Position numbers and translations under genes: made by a program. Below the pieces are notes generated by a model. The model was not told the DNA's origin. It made no database searches and worked only from the letters and a program-made list of their open reading frames with translations. Shown here piece after piece: positions 11,795-21,846 of a stretch of DNA of 64,000 nt (position 1 is the stretch's first letter; each line of letters starts with the position of its first letter). Origin of the DNA: Deroplatys truncata (Eukaryota; Arthropoda; Insecta; Mantodea; Mantidae); contig CM060989.1 in the NCBI GenBank assembly GCA_030765065.1, positions 62,138,001 to 62,202,000 of the forward strand, in the 5' to 3' direction.

Positions 11795-11972
11795 CTATAA
11801 ACATAAAATATATTAACAATTACTTGTTTGAAAACTGAAAAATACATAAAAAACAGAACTTTATACTTAAATAGCTTCCATATATATCATGAAAAATCCC
11901 TAAATGGAACATTTCAGATTGCTATTTGGTAATATTCCACAAAGGTATAAAATTACAATTTACAGAATATTA

Positions 11973-12944
11973 CGTTGATATTGTAATGAAAAGAAGCTAG
12001 AAACAGTGATGTGTATTGAATTTATTTAAAGGTGAGTCGGAATTGTTACACTAACATCACTTAAGTTTACTCACTTAATATGTTTCGGGAAACGGTTGTT
12101 CCCATCCTCAGAAGCTAATCCGACTGGCCCGTGTTGTTGGTGTTTCCGTTTTTTGGACTGGATACTGTGGTGGCATCTTGTGGTGGAGAAATGTACTTCC
12201 AGGGAGGATTTGGTGGCGGCAAATCAAAATTCATTAGATGTGTGTTGTGTTTTAGAATGGTGATCTTCTCCCATGCATCTAATTCGGCTGCAAATTTGGC
12301 TGGTTTGACTAATGTAATATTGGGTTTGATGTTGTGATTAGTGATCCAAAAATGGTGTGAAACTGCAGATTTGTCCATTTGTTTGTATTTGATACATCTC
12401 ATGTGCTCCTTTAGCCTAGTTTCTAGGTTTCTTTTTGTCTTACCTATGTATACTTTATTGCTTTTTTGTCTTGCTGGAATCTATAAAATCAATTGTTCAG
12501 ATTGCAATAAAGTATACATAGGTAAGACAAAAAGAAACCTAGAAACTAGGCTAAAGGAGCACATGAGATGTATCAAATACAAACAAATGGACAAATCTGC
12601 AGTTTCACACCATTTTTGGATCACTAATCACAACATCAAACCCAATATTACATTAGTCAAACCAGCCAAATTTGCAGCCGAATTAGATGCATGGGAGAAG
12701 ATCACCATTCTAAAACACAACACACATCTAATGAATTTTGATTTGCCGCCACCAAATCCTCTCTGGAAGTACATTTCTCCACCACAAGATGCCACCACAG
12801 TATCCAGTCCAAAAAACGGAAACACCAACAACACGGGCCAGTCGGATTAGCTTCTGAGGATGGGAACAACCGTTTCCCGAAACATGTTAAGTGAGTAAAC
12901 TTAAGTGATGTTAGTGTAACAATTCCGACTCACCTTTAAATAAA
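11973..12944. mobile_element. Palindromic Penelope-like element (PLE) copy
   Basis: Two 443-bp arms, 12019-12461 and 12504-12946, are near-perfect reverse complements separated by a 42-bp spacer. Each arm is the 3' end of a PLE, coding for the GIY-YIG endonuclease C-terminus. A 13-bp direct repeat, TTACAGAATATTA, flanks the element (11960-11972 and 12945-12957), so the palindrome arrived as one insertion. The plus-strand arm encodes AGIYKINCSDCNKVYIGKTK and then FWITNHNIKPNI. This copy keeps the YIG tyrosine that is Asn at 28.9 kb. A hammerhead-like motif occurs in both arms (12076-12118 and 12851-12893). Confidence 0.9.
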
Positions 12945-13167
12945 TTACAGAATATTATTTATTTCACACTGTTACACCTTACAAATTTTAAATTCTTGTG
13001 CAGAGAAAAAGCTTATAATTAGGGATGGATCTTGAACCGTCGATACCTCAATACTCTCGATACTTGGTAGTATTGAAGTATGTCTAACACTTTTAGATAA
13101 ACCTTAACACTTTTTTGACACTTAAATTTTTGTTGTGTTTAATTTTATGCTAGATAAGGACTGAAAT

Positions 13168-13457
13168 TGAAATTGAGTTTTATTTATGGACGCTCTTTAA
13201 CTACTATGGTTCTTAGCATCCCATTCTATACTGGGCGTGAAAGACCAGAAATTTTGCTCAGAGGCCTTTTTTGTATCAGGCTTGATGTTCTTTTACATGC
13301 CATAAATCTATGACACGAGACCACCAGCTTTACTTCCCCTCCAAAGGAAGCCATGCTAAGGAATTTTATGCCTGAAAAAAATTCATCATCCTCCACTGGG
13401 ATTGAACCCGCAACCTCGGGAACCAGAGGCAGCATGGCACCACTAAACCACGGAGGA
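13168..13457 (-). repeat. tRNA-type SINE C copy 2
   Basis: It has the same structure as the copy at 6751-7022. The B box (minus strand, GGGTTCAATCCCAG) is near 13390 and a tRNA-like head is at 13400-13457. The tail end, toward 13168, carries the AATTGAGTTTTATTTATGGA terminus (plus-strand reading). It is in THOC1 intron 7. Confidence 0.75.
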
Positions 13458-13804
13458 CAACTGGAAAGTGAAGAGATGGTATAACAGCTTTATCCCATAT
13501 ATACAACCTAGGGTTAAAGTACGGGAGAGCTAGTTTACAGATGCACTAGATTTTTAAAATTTTGAAATACAAGTTATATTTGTAGTGTTGTATTAAAGAA
13601 AGATGGAAATAAATCTACATGTATTTCTATTTCTAAATGAAGTACATGCATTTAAAATTAACTTCTTAATGAAGTAATTTAAAATCAAAGTTCAGCATAG
13701 ATTTTATCTTTCATAAACCACATTTCCAAAATTGTGCATCATAAAAATATGACCAAAATAAACTGCAAACCATTAAAAATAACACCAAAAACTATAAAAA
13801 AAAA

Positions 13805-14032
13805 ATTTCTGATGTGTTACATTCACATGACTTTCCCTGCCCTCTATCATTTTTAGTAGACATACAAATCATTCTTATAAACGTTTATTTTTCTGTCTAC
13901 TTCATTTTAATCCATATAAACCTTTCCAGAAATAGCTAAATAGCTATTTTGTTATAGATAATAGTGATAGGCAAATGTTTTAAAAACTAGAAGCTATATA
14001 ATGGCCTTAAAATGCCTGTTCTTTGAGCACTA
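13805..14032 (-). repeat. Old repeat A, left part, split by the LTR element
   Basis: The sequence TTTCTGATGTGTTACATTCA through CTTTGAGCAC is a diverged repeat A in minus orientation. It resumes at 18154 after the LTR retrotransposon. The uninterrupted relative at 34027-34270 shows the empty site and supports a 4-bp TSD for the LTR element. Confidence 0.7.
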
Positions 14033-15009
14033 TGATGCAGTAATTTGTATCACAAATTACTTAAATGTAAATAATGATTGTAATATGAATATGCATTTTT
14101 ATGTGACATTGATTTGAGATGTTTGTTGAATGTAATTATTGTTGAGAAGTAAGTTTATACGACCTTACTGAAACTGTCAATAATAGCGCGCAATAATGCA
14201 GCGAGGGGGGGGGGAGCTGTTTATCATTATTGGAAACGAGGAAGTTGCGTAATGTTTGCGCGTTTTTCCATTTAGAACCTTCTGGAATATTTCCCTAGAG
14301 CATATGTATTCATAATTTTCATTGGATATTAAAATAGACGCTAATGTTGGCGCGTTTTATTAGCCAATAGTAACTCAGGTATAATCTTTAGGCATATCGG
14401 AGTGTATGGGTATAAAAGCAGTAGGTTGGAGGTAAAGTCAGTCTAGTTCATCAAAATTCTTTGTATACTACACGTCGCATTCCCGTCAGTTCGTCGAAAG
14501 TATTAGTACGGCATACATCGGATATAGATTCACAAGTTACGCGCAGCAGAATTATGAAAGATCTAAAGTATGGTAAAGTTAATTATACAAAAGATTGAAG
14601 TACGTGGATTAAAAGAATTATCAGTAAGAAGTTGTTATAACAGTTTCAGTTTGGCGAGTGTTAAGATCAATGTATAAATGTGATAGTTAACGTGTTCGAC
14701 AATAAAAGTATAAAACAAATTTCTTCATCAGTGTTCTTTTTGGATAAAAGATTCCTTTCCGTTTACACAACCCTGATCAAGAGATATGTTCGACCGAGAA
14801 ATAATAGCTAGCCGAGGACAGTAAACCAAAATTAATTAAGATAACAATATCGTTCTTTCAAACGAACACAAACACTGCTGCAAATTGCTAACACCAGATG
14901 GAGCTACAAACTGAACAAATGAATGACGTCACAAGATGGCTTCAACGCGTGAAGTAAACACACATACACAAACATCACAAGTAATAACATTATAAAAAGT
15001 ACCGTTACA
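14033..15009 (+). repeat. 5' LTR of family 1 element
   Basis: It starts TGATGCAGTAATTTGTATCA and ends CCGTTACA, immediately before the PBS. A TATA box (TATAAAAG, 14411-14418) precedes a probable initiator around TCAGTCTAG (14438), and AATAAA occurs at 14701-14706, giving a U3-R-U5 order. The 3' part holds two PBS-like fossils: AAATTGCTAACACCAGATGG starting at 14882 and GATGGCTTCAACGCGTGAAG at 14935. Confidence 0.93.
14411..14418 (+). promoter_or_regulatory. TATA box of 5' LTR
   Basis: TATAAAAG is preceded by GTATGGG and followed about 30 bp downstream by TCAGTCTAG, an arthropod-type initiator candidate. The same sequence recurs at 17551-17558 in the 3' LTR. Confidence 0.75.
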
Positions 15010-15012
15010 AAT

Positions 15013-15030
15013 TGGCGCCCAGCGTGGGGC
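15013..15030 (+). other. Primer-binding site (tRNA-Lys type)
   Basis: TGGCGCCCAGCGTGGGGC lies 3 nt after the 5' LTR. It is one base different from the PBS TGGCGCCCAACGTGGGGC, complementary to the 3' end of tRNA-Lys1,2, which primes minus-strand DNA synthesis in many retroelements. Confidence 0.9.
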
Positions 15031-15035
15031 AAAGT

Positions 15036-15106
15036 GACCAGGAAAGGGGCAAAGTAACCAGGAAAGTAGCAGAATTAACCAGGAAAGTAGCAGAATTAAC
15101 CAGGAT
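15036..15106 (+). repeat. 21-bp tandem repeats in the leader
   Basis: About three and a half units of roughly AAAGTAGCAGAATTAACCAGG follow the PBS; the first units have a GGGGCAAAGT variant that resembles the end of the PBS itself. They lie in the untranslated leader, where packaging signals usually reside. Function is not shown. Confidence 0.8.
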
Positions 15107-15129
15107 GTGGAATGAATGGAGCAGTGAAT

Positions 15130-15335
15130 TGATCTACAAGACGCAGATTCCAGAAACAACAAAAGGGACGACAGACTACGCGGATGATTGGACATCGTAA
15201 TTCCGAGATTACAAGGCAACAGGGGAATTCAACTACAAAAACATCGAGAAGACGCAGATTCCAGAAACAACTATAGGAACGACAGACTACGCGGATGAGT
15301 GGACACAAAAACATCGAGACAACGCAGATTCATCA
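15130..15335 (+). repeat. Direct repeats (about 60 bp) in the leader
   Basis: The block around GACGCAGATTCCAGAAACAA to GACTACGCGGATGA occurs at 15139-15187 and again at 15250-15298, and a third partial unit (AACGCAGATTC) is at 15320. These two or three diverged units sit between the PBS and the gag ORF and contain no long ORF. Confidence 0.75.
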
Positions 15336-15472
15336 TAATACAACGCAGAAGCAACATATAACCTAGGAGAGAGGGGCAGAAGCTGGACATCAAAGCAACA
15401 TCAGCAGATACCATCAGAAAGGTTAGAAACGTGTGATTTTTATTCTAAAAAAAAAAAGTGTAAAACTTTTAA

Positions 15473-16423
15473 ATGTACCTTAGGAGCGGTAGGATAAAGA
15501 AAACAATGGCTACTAATAATATTGAAGAAACAATGATGGAGGGGGATAGTGTAACAGTTAGCTGTAATTCAATACAGGTTATAGAAAATAGCTCAAACAA
15601 TGTAGAATTTGAGGGAGAAAATGTTAGTGCAGAAAGTAAGAATAGAATAGCAGGAAATATTAATTTTGATGCTAGTATGATGATGGAAATGCTGAGAAAT
15701 TTTAGAGATCAATTAAGGGAAGATATGCAAAAGAATTTTGAGAGATTAGAAAAGAAATTAGATCAAATGAGTGAAGATATTGGTAGGAGTAATGAGATAT
15801 TAGAGCAAAAAGTAGATCAAAGCAGGGAAGAAATTGAAAAGAAAGTTACGAAGCTGGATAGTAGTATGCCAAAAATGAGTGATGAAAAGGAAATAATAGC
15901 AAGTGAGATAGGAGAAGTTTCAAAGAAAATGTCAGATATGAGCAGGGAAATAGGTAACAAAGAAAGTGAGGTTAATACTAAAAATGAACATGTTGATGTA
16001 GAATGTACAGAGTCAGGTAGTAGAATGAGTAACATTTCAAATGAGATAAGAGAAATGAAAGAGGTTATGAATGTAGATGTGAATCAGGCGCAAGTTAATT
16101 TCAGAGGGGAGATATCAGAAATACAGAAGGAGTCAGTAATGCAAAGAAATAAATTGTACCAAGATGTTCAAAATGAAAACTCCAATCCAGTACAGTTTAT
16201 TACAGATTTGTCAGAGTACTTTCAAATTAAAGAGATAGCAGAAGAATTGAGAATAACAGTTGTTAAAAGATGTGTAATTCAGGAAACTTTAGATTGTTTT
16301 CAAATGTTATCATGGGACGAAATTTCATATGAATACAAGAGGCGATTCATGAACAAAATTTTGAAGGTTAGGAAATGGCTACGAGTAATGTTTAGCCACA
16401 CACAATTTGATCCAGGAGGGTAA
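15473..16423 (+). CDS. Gag-like structural protein of LTR element
   Basis: A 316-codon intact ORF starts MYLRSGRIKK, a basic start seen in arthropod gypsy-type Gag. Residues about 70-220 are a long heptad-rich coiled coil with many E/K/M/S. Residues about 238-300 (PVQFITDLSEYFQI, then ITVVKRCVIQETLDCFQML) resemble the Gag capsid region of Ty3/gypsy elements. No CCHC zinc knuckle is visible, and the ORF ends soon after the capsid-like part, so Gag looks C-terminally truncated. It has no pol partner downstream. Function would be packaging of element RNA. The stop at 16421-16423 is followed by AT-rich non-coding DNA. Confidence 0.75.
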   Translation: MYLRSGRIKKTMATNNIEETMMEGDSVTVSCNSIQVIENSSNNVEFEGENVSAESKNRIAGNINFDASMMMEMLRNFRDQLREDMQKNFERLEKKLDQMSEDIGRSNEILEQKVDQSREEIEKKVTKLDSSMPKMSDEKEIIASEIGEVSKKMSDMSREIGNKESEVNTKNEHVDVECTESGSRMSNISNEIREMKEVMNVDVNQAQVNFRGEISEIQKESVMQRNKLYQDVQNENSNPVQFITDLSEYFQIKEIAEELRITVVKRCVIQETLDCFQMLSWDEISYEYKRRFMNKILKVRKWLRVMFSHTQFDPGG

Positions 16424-17173
16424 ATAGCAATGAGATGTGAAGTAAATGCTGGATAGTTAAAGATGACTTGCAGAGAAATGTATTGGAACGTAAGAGGGTT
16501 AATTATTTATATGTCATTTGAAAAGAGAAATAAATTATAAAAAAAAAAAGAGAAATGTTTATTTAAAAAAAAAAAATTAAATTTTTAGTAACTATAACAG
16601 TATTTGAGATTAAGAACGTAAAGATTGAAACTTAATATGATATTAAAGTAAAAGTACGTAAATACAATTCCAAGAGTATTGTTAAAATAAAGTACAAAAT
16701 AACAAAAATGGGTAAAAATAATAATAAATAAAAAAAAAACAAATATTTATGTAGCAAACAGAAAATGTGAAACAGTGTCCAGATTTTAGAGATGTAAATA
16801 TATTTGTGTAAAGGGTGAATATTTTTGGTAAATATGTTTAATAATTACACAAAATTCTTGAATTGATAAATTTTTGTTAACAATATAAGAAAGTAAACCA
16901 TTTTTTGTAACAGTAATTAAATAATTCAGGGTACAGTATTTGCTATAAAAAAAAAATTGTAATGTCAGATTAAAGTCTAAACACATTAAACCAGAGCCAG
17001 TAAGTAGTGGCGAGATAAAAAAAAAAAAAAAAACATATGTCGTGTGTTAAATGCGTGTGATGTGTTAAGTGAAAGTGATAGCGTGTGTTCCAAGATTTAG
17101 GAGACTAAAAACCCAATTATAAAATTTCCAAACAAGTTGTAAATATTTATAATTATGTTTCTAGTGGGGCATA
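16424..17173 (+). other. AT-rich non-coding tail of the LTR element
   Basis: About 750 bp, very AT-rich, with several poly-A runs and no ORF on either strand that looks real. This is where pol would be in a full-length element. A short G-rich stretch, AGTGGGGC (17163-17170), just before the 3' LTR could serve as the polypurine tract. Confidence 0.7.
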
Positions 17174-18149
17174 TGATGCAGTAATTTGTATCACAAATTA
17201 CTTAAATGTAAATAATGATTGTAATATGAATATGCATTTTTATGTGACATTGATTTGAGATGTTTGTTGAATGTAATTATTGTTGAGAAGTAAGTTTATA
17301 CGACCTTACTGAAACTGTCAATAATAGCGCGCAATAATGCAGCGAGGGGGGGTGAGCTGCTTATCATTATTGGAAATGAGGAAGTTGCGTAATGTTGGCG
17401 CGTTTTTCCGTTTAGAACCTTCTGGAATATTTCCCTAGAGCATATGTATTCATAATTTTCATTGGATATTAAAATAGACGCTAATGTTGGCGCGTTTTAT
17501 TAGCCAATAGTAACTCAGGTATAATCTTTAGGCATATCGGAGTGTATGGGTATAAAAGCAGTTGGTTGGAGGTAAAGTCAGTCTAGTTCATCAAAATTCT
17601 TTGTATACTACACGTCGCATTCCCGTCAGTTCGTCGAAAGTATTAGTACGGCATACATCGGATATAGATTCACAAGTTACGCGCAGCAGAATTATGAAAG
17701 ATCTAAAGTATGGTAAAGTTAATTATACAAAAGATTGAAGTACGTGGATTAAAAGAATTATCAGTAAGAAGTTGTTATAACAGTTTCAGTTTGGCGAGTG
17801 TTAAGATCAATGTATAAATGTGATAGTTAACGTGTTCGACAATAAAAGTATAAAACAAATTTCTTCATCAGTGTTCTTTTTGGATAAAAGATTCCTTTCC
17901 GTTTACACAACCCTGATCAAGAGATATGTTCGACCGAGAAATAATAGCTAGCCGAGGACAGTAAACCAAAATTAATTAAGATAACAATATCGTTCTTTCA
18001 AACGAACACAAACACTGCTGCAAATTGCTAACACCAGATGGAGCTACAAACTGAACAAATGAATGACGTCACAAGATGGCTTCAACGCGTGAAGTAAACA
18101 CACATACACAAACATCACAAGTAATAACATTATAAAAAGTACCGTTACA
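17174..18149 (+). repeat. 3' LTR of family 1 element
   Basis: Nearly identical to 14033-15009. Visible differences include the G-run length near 17345, GAAATGAGG for GAAACGAGG, and AGCAGTTGG for AGCAGTAGG. TATAAAAG is at 17551 and AATAAA at 17841. It ends CCGTTACA and is followed by the ACAA flank. Confidence 0.93.
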
Positions 18150-18153
18150 ACAA

Positions 18154-18567
18154 TCACGAGAAACAACTAAATATCAGACTTTGTGTGTGTTTAAAGAGAC
18201 TTACAGTTTAGTGTAGTATGTTTTCATCTCTAACATTTAACCGCTACACAAGATTATACAAAATTCCTTCCGAATGAAGTGGAAAGTGGACTTCACAGGC
18301 TATTTCCAGAAATTTGAAGATGTACATTTTATTTGTCATGTAAATATCTTTAATATGCAGTATTTTAATCAAAATTGTTAGTCATTGTTTAGAAAATCAA
18401 ACATTTTGAAAAATGTTCCATCTAAAGGGTAGTTTGGGTGGGGGAATTTTTCTAAAATCTTTATGTTTCATCTTTAGAAGGTACTGAACCTATAGAAAGT
18501 TTAGTATTTATCATTCTTGTTCGTTTTTGAGTTATGCTGTTCAGAGAAACATACACAAACCTTCTTT
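18154..18567 (-). repeat. Old repeat A, right part
   Basis: This continues the diverged repeat interrupted at 14032. It carries GAATGAAGTGGAAAGTGGAC, the repeat's ATGTTCCATCTAAAGG block, and ends near GAGTTATGCTGTTCAGAGAA, just before a younger plus-strand copy. Confidence 0.7.
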
Positions 18568-19592
18568 ACTTTCTCTACTACGTATAGTAGGTAGGGGAAG
18601 TATTGTATTCCACTCAAAAATTCGATACCGAGATGTCACCGGAAATACATGTTTTGAGACCTCCTGAATCCAAAAAAAGCATTTTTGGAAACATGTCCGT
18701 GTGTGTGTCTGTGTGTGTGTGTGTGTGTGTGTCTGTGTGTGTGTGTGTCTGTGTGTGTGTGTGTCTGTGAACAGCATAACTCAAAAACTAACAGTCGGAT
18801 AAACACCAAACTTGGTATTTACGTTCAGTATCTTCCAGAGATGCGACACGAAGGTTTTCAAGAAAATCCCCCCACCCCAGACTACCCTTTACATGGAACA
18901 TTTTTCGAAAATTTTAATTTTCTCAAAAATGGCTCTAACGATTTTGATGAAAATATCATATGTTTAAGATAATGTCATGAGAAATGAAATGTATATCTCG
19001 AAATTTCTGGGAATGTCTTCAAAAGTATTCTTCATTGTGAACGACTTTTGCATAACTGGTAAACCATAAGAGATAGACAAAATTTTACTACACAAAAAAT
19101 GTAGATCTCGTTAAAATACACAACTTATATCATATACATTTTTTTTGTTGAGTGAACCGTTTTCGAGATATTGCTTGTTATTTCCTTAAATTTTCCAATA
19201 CTTATACTTTTTCTCAAATTCGTTATTCATTTTTTTATGTCCTGGACATGCAAAGAGAATGGAATTCGCCACATAGCAACCAGCGTTAAAATATTTGACT
19301 ATCGCTTAAAAGCTACCATATTCCCCTTGCATCTACAAGAAAATTACAAATAAGATTGACATCTCGATATCTCGATTAATATGAAGCATATGGAGAATAG
19401 GCGTTTGTAAAATTAGATTGTACAAGAGTAGAGAAAGTCATGTGAGTGTAACACATCAGATTTTTTAAAAATGTTTTCTTTGGATTCAGGGGGCTTTAAA
19501 ACATGTATTTCTAGTGAAATCTTGATATCATATTTTTGGGTGGAATGCAATACCTTCTCTACCATGTACATGGTAGAGAAAGTAATAACTCT
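18568..19592 (+). repeat. Repeat A complete copy plus inverted end fragment
   Basis: A full copy runs 18568-19466 with a large GT/CTGT microsatellite block at 18695-18770. It is followed at once (about 19470-19592) by the start of another copy in the opposite orientation (TTGGATTCAGGGGGC to GTAGAGAAAGTAA). The two ORFs on opposite strands across the microsatellite are artefacts. Confidence 0.85.
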
Positions 19593-19639
19593 CTTATCTG
19601 CTAAAAACTAAAACAAAATTTTCCTGTCCCTAGTAATTA

Positions 19640-19800
19640 ATAATTGCTCTTCCACACAAGCCTTGTGTAGGGCAAGGTTGGAAAAGTAGAATCAGATGAC
19701 TGAAAAATTCAATGCTATAGCCAGGATTTGAACCACGGTTCTTCTGGTTTCCGTCCAGTTGCTCTATCCAAGTGAACTACCATGGCAACATGCCAATATA
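19640..19800 (-). repeat. tRNA-derived SINE
   Basis: The minus strand has a tRNA-like head. An A-box-like segment, TAGTTCACTTGGATAGAG, is near 19765-19785, and a B box, GTGGTTCAAATCCTGG, is near 19725. The body CATTGAATTTTTCAGT follows. The same body motif forms the arms of the hairpin at 38449-38530. Confidence 0.75.
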
Positions 19801-19939
19801 CATAAAATTCCACAAATGGCTTGCATTTTCCCCAGTAAACCACAAGATCTCAAATTATTTGAGACGACATGCTCCAATGATGTTTAACCAACTACTAGGT
19901 CAATAAACAGTAATTAATTGTTCTTCCACGCAAGCCCTA

Positions 19940-20977
19940 TACCCCTGCCACTGTATCTTTGCACTTGACAGTTCGTGTGGCTTCGCGTAAGGTTGGCTAC
20001 ATTGTGGTTGCGACGTTGCCAGAGTGGCTAGTAAACAACAACAGCTGATTGTTCTCCTTTCTATAGTGTCTAAGCCGCATACAAAAAGTGTACGTAAGTA
20101 GCGAACGTCAATGAATAATAACTATTTCATATTATTATTGTTAATTGAAAATAAGCGATATAAGCAGCTTTGGTATCGTCGGATACTCCTTTCTATGATA
20201 ATAGGCATAAATGTGTCTACGTATGGCGTCTAATTGGAAAGCATCAAGATTTGTGACTGGATGAGGCTGCTTTCTTTTCTTCCCTGGAGCTGATAGAAAT
20301 ACCTGTTGCGTTCCAGATGGTTCAGGAATTTTGTCCTCTTTCTCTTGGAGTTTCACTCCCTTGTGAATAACAGTTCTCGTGCTTAGTCCAAGAGCTGCTG
20401 CAGTTCGTTGTACGGCTTTATCAGCAGGAATAGAGGGATTGCCATGAAGCTTCACGTACTCCTTTTCCTGTTCAAAGAATACCCGGGTTCTCCTTAATAG
20501 TTCCAATGCCTGATTATTAAGTGGCACACCTCGGCGCAAACGATTTTCACTTCGTGAATCATCACTCGGCGATCGGCATTGTTTTTTAGACATTGTCACA
20601 CTTAAGTTTTGTTTAAATAAATATGAATGAAATATATATAAATAGATAAATATAAATAAATGTATATGTATAAATGCACAATAACAAAACTATCAAACAA
20701 TAACCACAAATATAAATAACAATGAACAATATGTAACTTGCAAAGAACAACTCGACGCTCATGCTAGAGATTCACAAACTGAAGCACGTGGTTGGGAATA
20801 GTTACATCCGGCAACAGAGCCGATTCTAGATCCGGTTCCGCTTTGTCATCGACCATCCGGAATGCTGCCTTGTGATTGGCTTAGGAAGTCAAACGGTTGA
20901 AGCTTTTCATCTGTTTTTTCGCGAGTGTACCAACTTAAACGCTAGCTGTCAAGTGCAACGTTACAGCGGCGGGGGTA
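19940..20977 (-). mobile_element. DNA transposon with only a DNA-binding ORF
   Basis: The ends are 35-bp inverted repeats (CTATACCCCTGCCACTGTAT on the left; its partner reads CTATACCCCCGCCGCTGTAA), covering 19937-19971 and 20946-20980, with a TA flanking each side. The 1038-bp body carries a single intact minus-strand ORF, which is a helix-turn-helix domain without a catalytic core. It resembles an IS630/Tc1/mariner-superfamily element that lost its catalytic half. Confidence 0.85.
20141..20599 (-). CDS. Stand-alone transposase DNA-binding domain (152 aa)
   Basis: The ORF is intact from ATG at 20599. Residues 1-25 are Ser/Arg-rich. Residues 28-85 (NNQALELLRRTRVFFEQEKE to TAAALGLSTRTVIHKGVKLQ) form a homeodomain-like helix-turn-helix, and residues 108-117 (GKKRKQPHPV) are basic. 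Residues 122-150 (DAFQLDAIRRHIYAYYHRKE then YPTIPKLL) match a conserved linker in arthropod IS630-type transposases. The DDE domain that should follow is missing: the ORF ends LISLIFN and meets the terminal region about 160 bp later. Such a protein could bind transposon ends without cutting. Expression is not known. Confidence 0.65.
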   Translation of the reverse strand: MTMSKKQCRSPSDDSRSENRLRRGVPLNNQALELLRRTRVFFEQEKEYVKLHGNPSIPADKAVQRTAAALGLSTRTVIHKGVKLQEKEDKIPEPSGTQQVFLSAPGKKRKQPHPVTNLDAFQLDAIRRHIYAYYHRKEYPTIPKLLISLIFN

Positions 20978-21059
20978 TAGTTATCACTCATTGAACTGTA
21001 CGTTTCTAAGTTGGTTTTATTAATTTCTATCATACAATACAATCACATTCATACATCCA

Positions 21060-21185
21060 AACTCTGCAGAGAAAATCATTCTAATTAAAGGAAACTTCTC
21101 TCACCCCAGTCAGGAATAGAACCTTGGACCTCTGGGCTGAGTAAAGCCAAAATGCTAACCCCTCGACCACAGAGGTAGTCCAGGG
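21060..21185 (-). repeat. tRNA-derived SINE head
   Basis: The minus strand reads GTGGTCGAGGGGTTAGCATT (A-box type, near 21150-21170) and GGTTCTATTCCTGAC (B-box type, near 21105-21120). Only about 125 bp is recognisable. It lies 113 bp downstream of THOC1 exon 7 in intron 7. Confidence 0.6.
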
Positions 21186-21297
21186 CAATCTCCCTGCTGC
21201 ATCTGCACTTATCAACAAAGTCAGTGCACAACAAATCTTATGCATATAACACATAAATAAAAGCCTTATGTATGAAAAAGAGCTTGAGCATACTCAC

Positions 21298-21539
21298 GAT
21301 TTAAACTTAACAGGAGAGTTAAGGTATTGGAAAAGTATCAAAAACTGCAACAACACGTAACGTCGGAAATTAGCATCGCTGAGCTGAAGTTCCAAAAGCT
21401 TCTGGTTGGTAAGGAACTTAGCAAAGTAATGTTGCTGTGTCTGCTGTATGTGTTTATCATGATACTGAATCTTCTGACCCTTTCCCTGAGGATCGTCCAG
21501 TTTGAAGCTCTTGAATGCCAACAACACATTGGATGCATG
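21298..21539 (-). CDS. THOC1: THOC1 exon 7
   Basis: This exon covers about residues 248-327. It follows a TTTAATGTTTCAG acceptor in phase 0 and encodes HASNVLLAFKSFKLDD, HYFAKFLTNQKLLELQLSDA and NFRRYVLLQFLILFQYLNSP, the most conserved core of the THOC1 family. It ends with a split codon before GTGAGT at 21292-21297. Confidence 0.97.
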
Positions 21540-21846
21540 CTGAAACATTAAACCGTGTTTTTATTGTATGTGATATACAAGGTAACATTCATCCACTTTA
21601 GTGGACATATTATTGACTGATTTATGATACTGACTTTTTACACAGAAGCTTATGCCTATGGTAGAAGCTATATGAAGCTAAATTTCAATAAAATCAAATG
21701 TGTTATTAAATTCCTCTTAACAATTGTAGTACAGTCCCAATTATTTTATTTACACGGGTTGTGGCCTGGTCGAATGACCAGGAAGGTTGGATGACATGGG
21801 AGGTAACAAATATGACCTTTTTTTTAGTAATTATTGAGTTGATTGT

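Larger units (their letters stand above)
14033..18149 (+). mobile_element. Gag-only (non-autonomous) LTR retrotransposon, family 1
   Basis: Two direct LTRs (14033-15009, 977 bp; 17174-18149, 976 bp) differ at under ten positions by eye, so the insertion is recent. Internal DNA is only 2164 bp: a tRNA-Lys-type PBS at 15013-15030, tandem leader repeats, one 316-codon gag-like ORF, then about 750 bp of AT-rich non-coding DNA with poly-A runs. No protease, RT, RNase H or integrase is present. The flanks are ACTA on the left and ACAA on the right, a likely 4-bp TSD with one substitution, as the empty site in related repeats reads CTATCATGAG. Movement would need enzymes from an autonomous relative. 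Confidence 0.93.

Noticed and set aside
12131-12337. 68-codon ORF MLLVFPFFGL present at three places
   Set aside because: It is the antisense of the PLE C-terminal coding region at all three places.
14033-18149. Complete autonomous retrotransposon
   Set aside because: No protease, RT, RNase H or integrase motif in any frame between the LTRs.
18541-18972. Overlapping ORFs rich in His/Thr and Val/Cys
   Set aside because: They translate the GT/CA block of repeat A; the same frames are broken in other copies.
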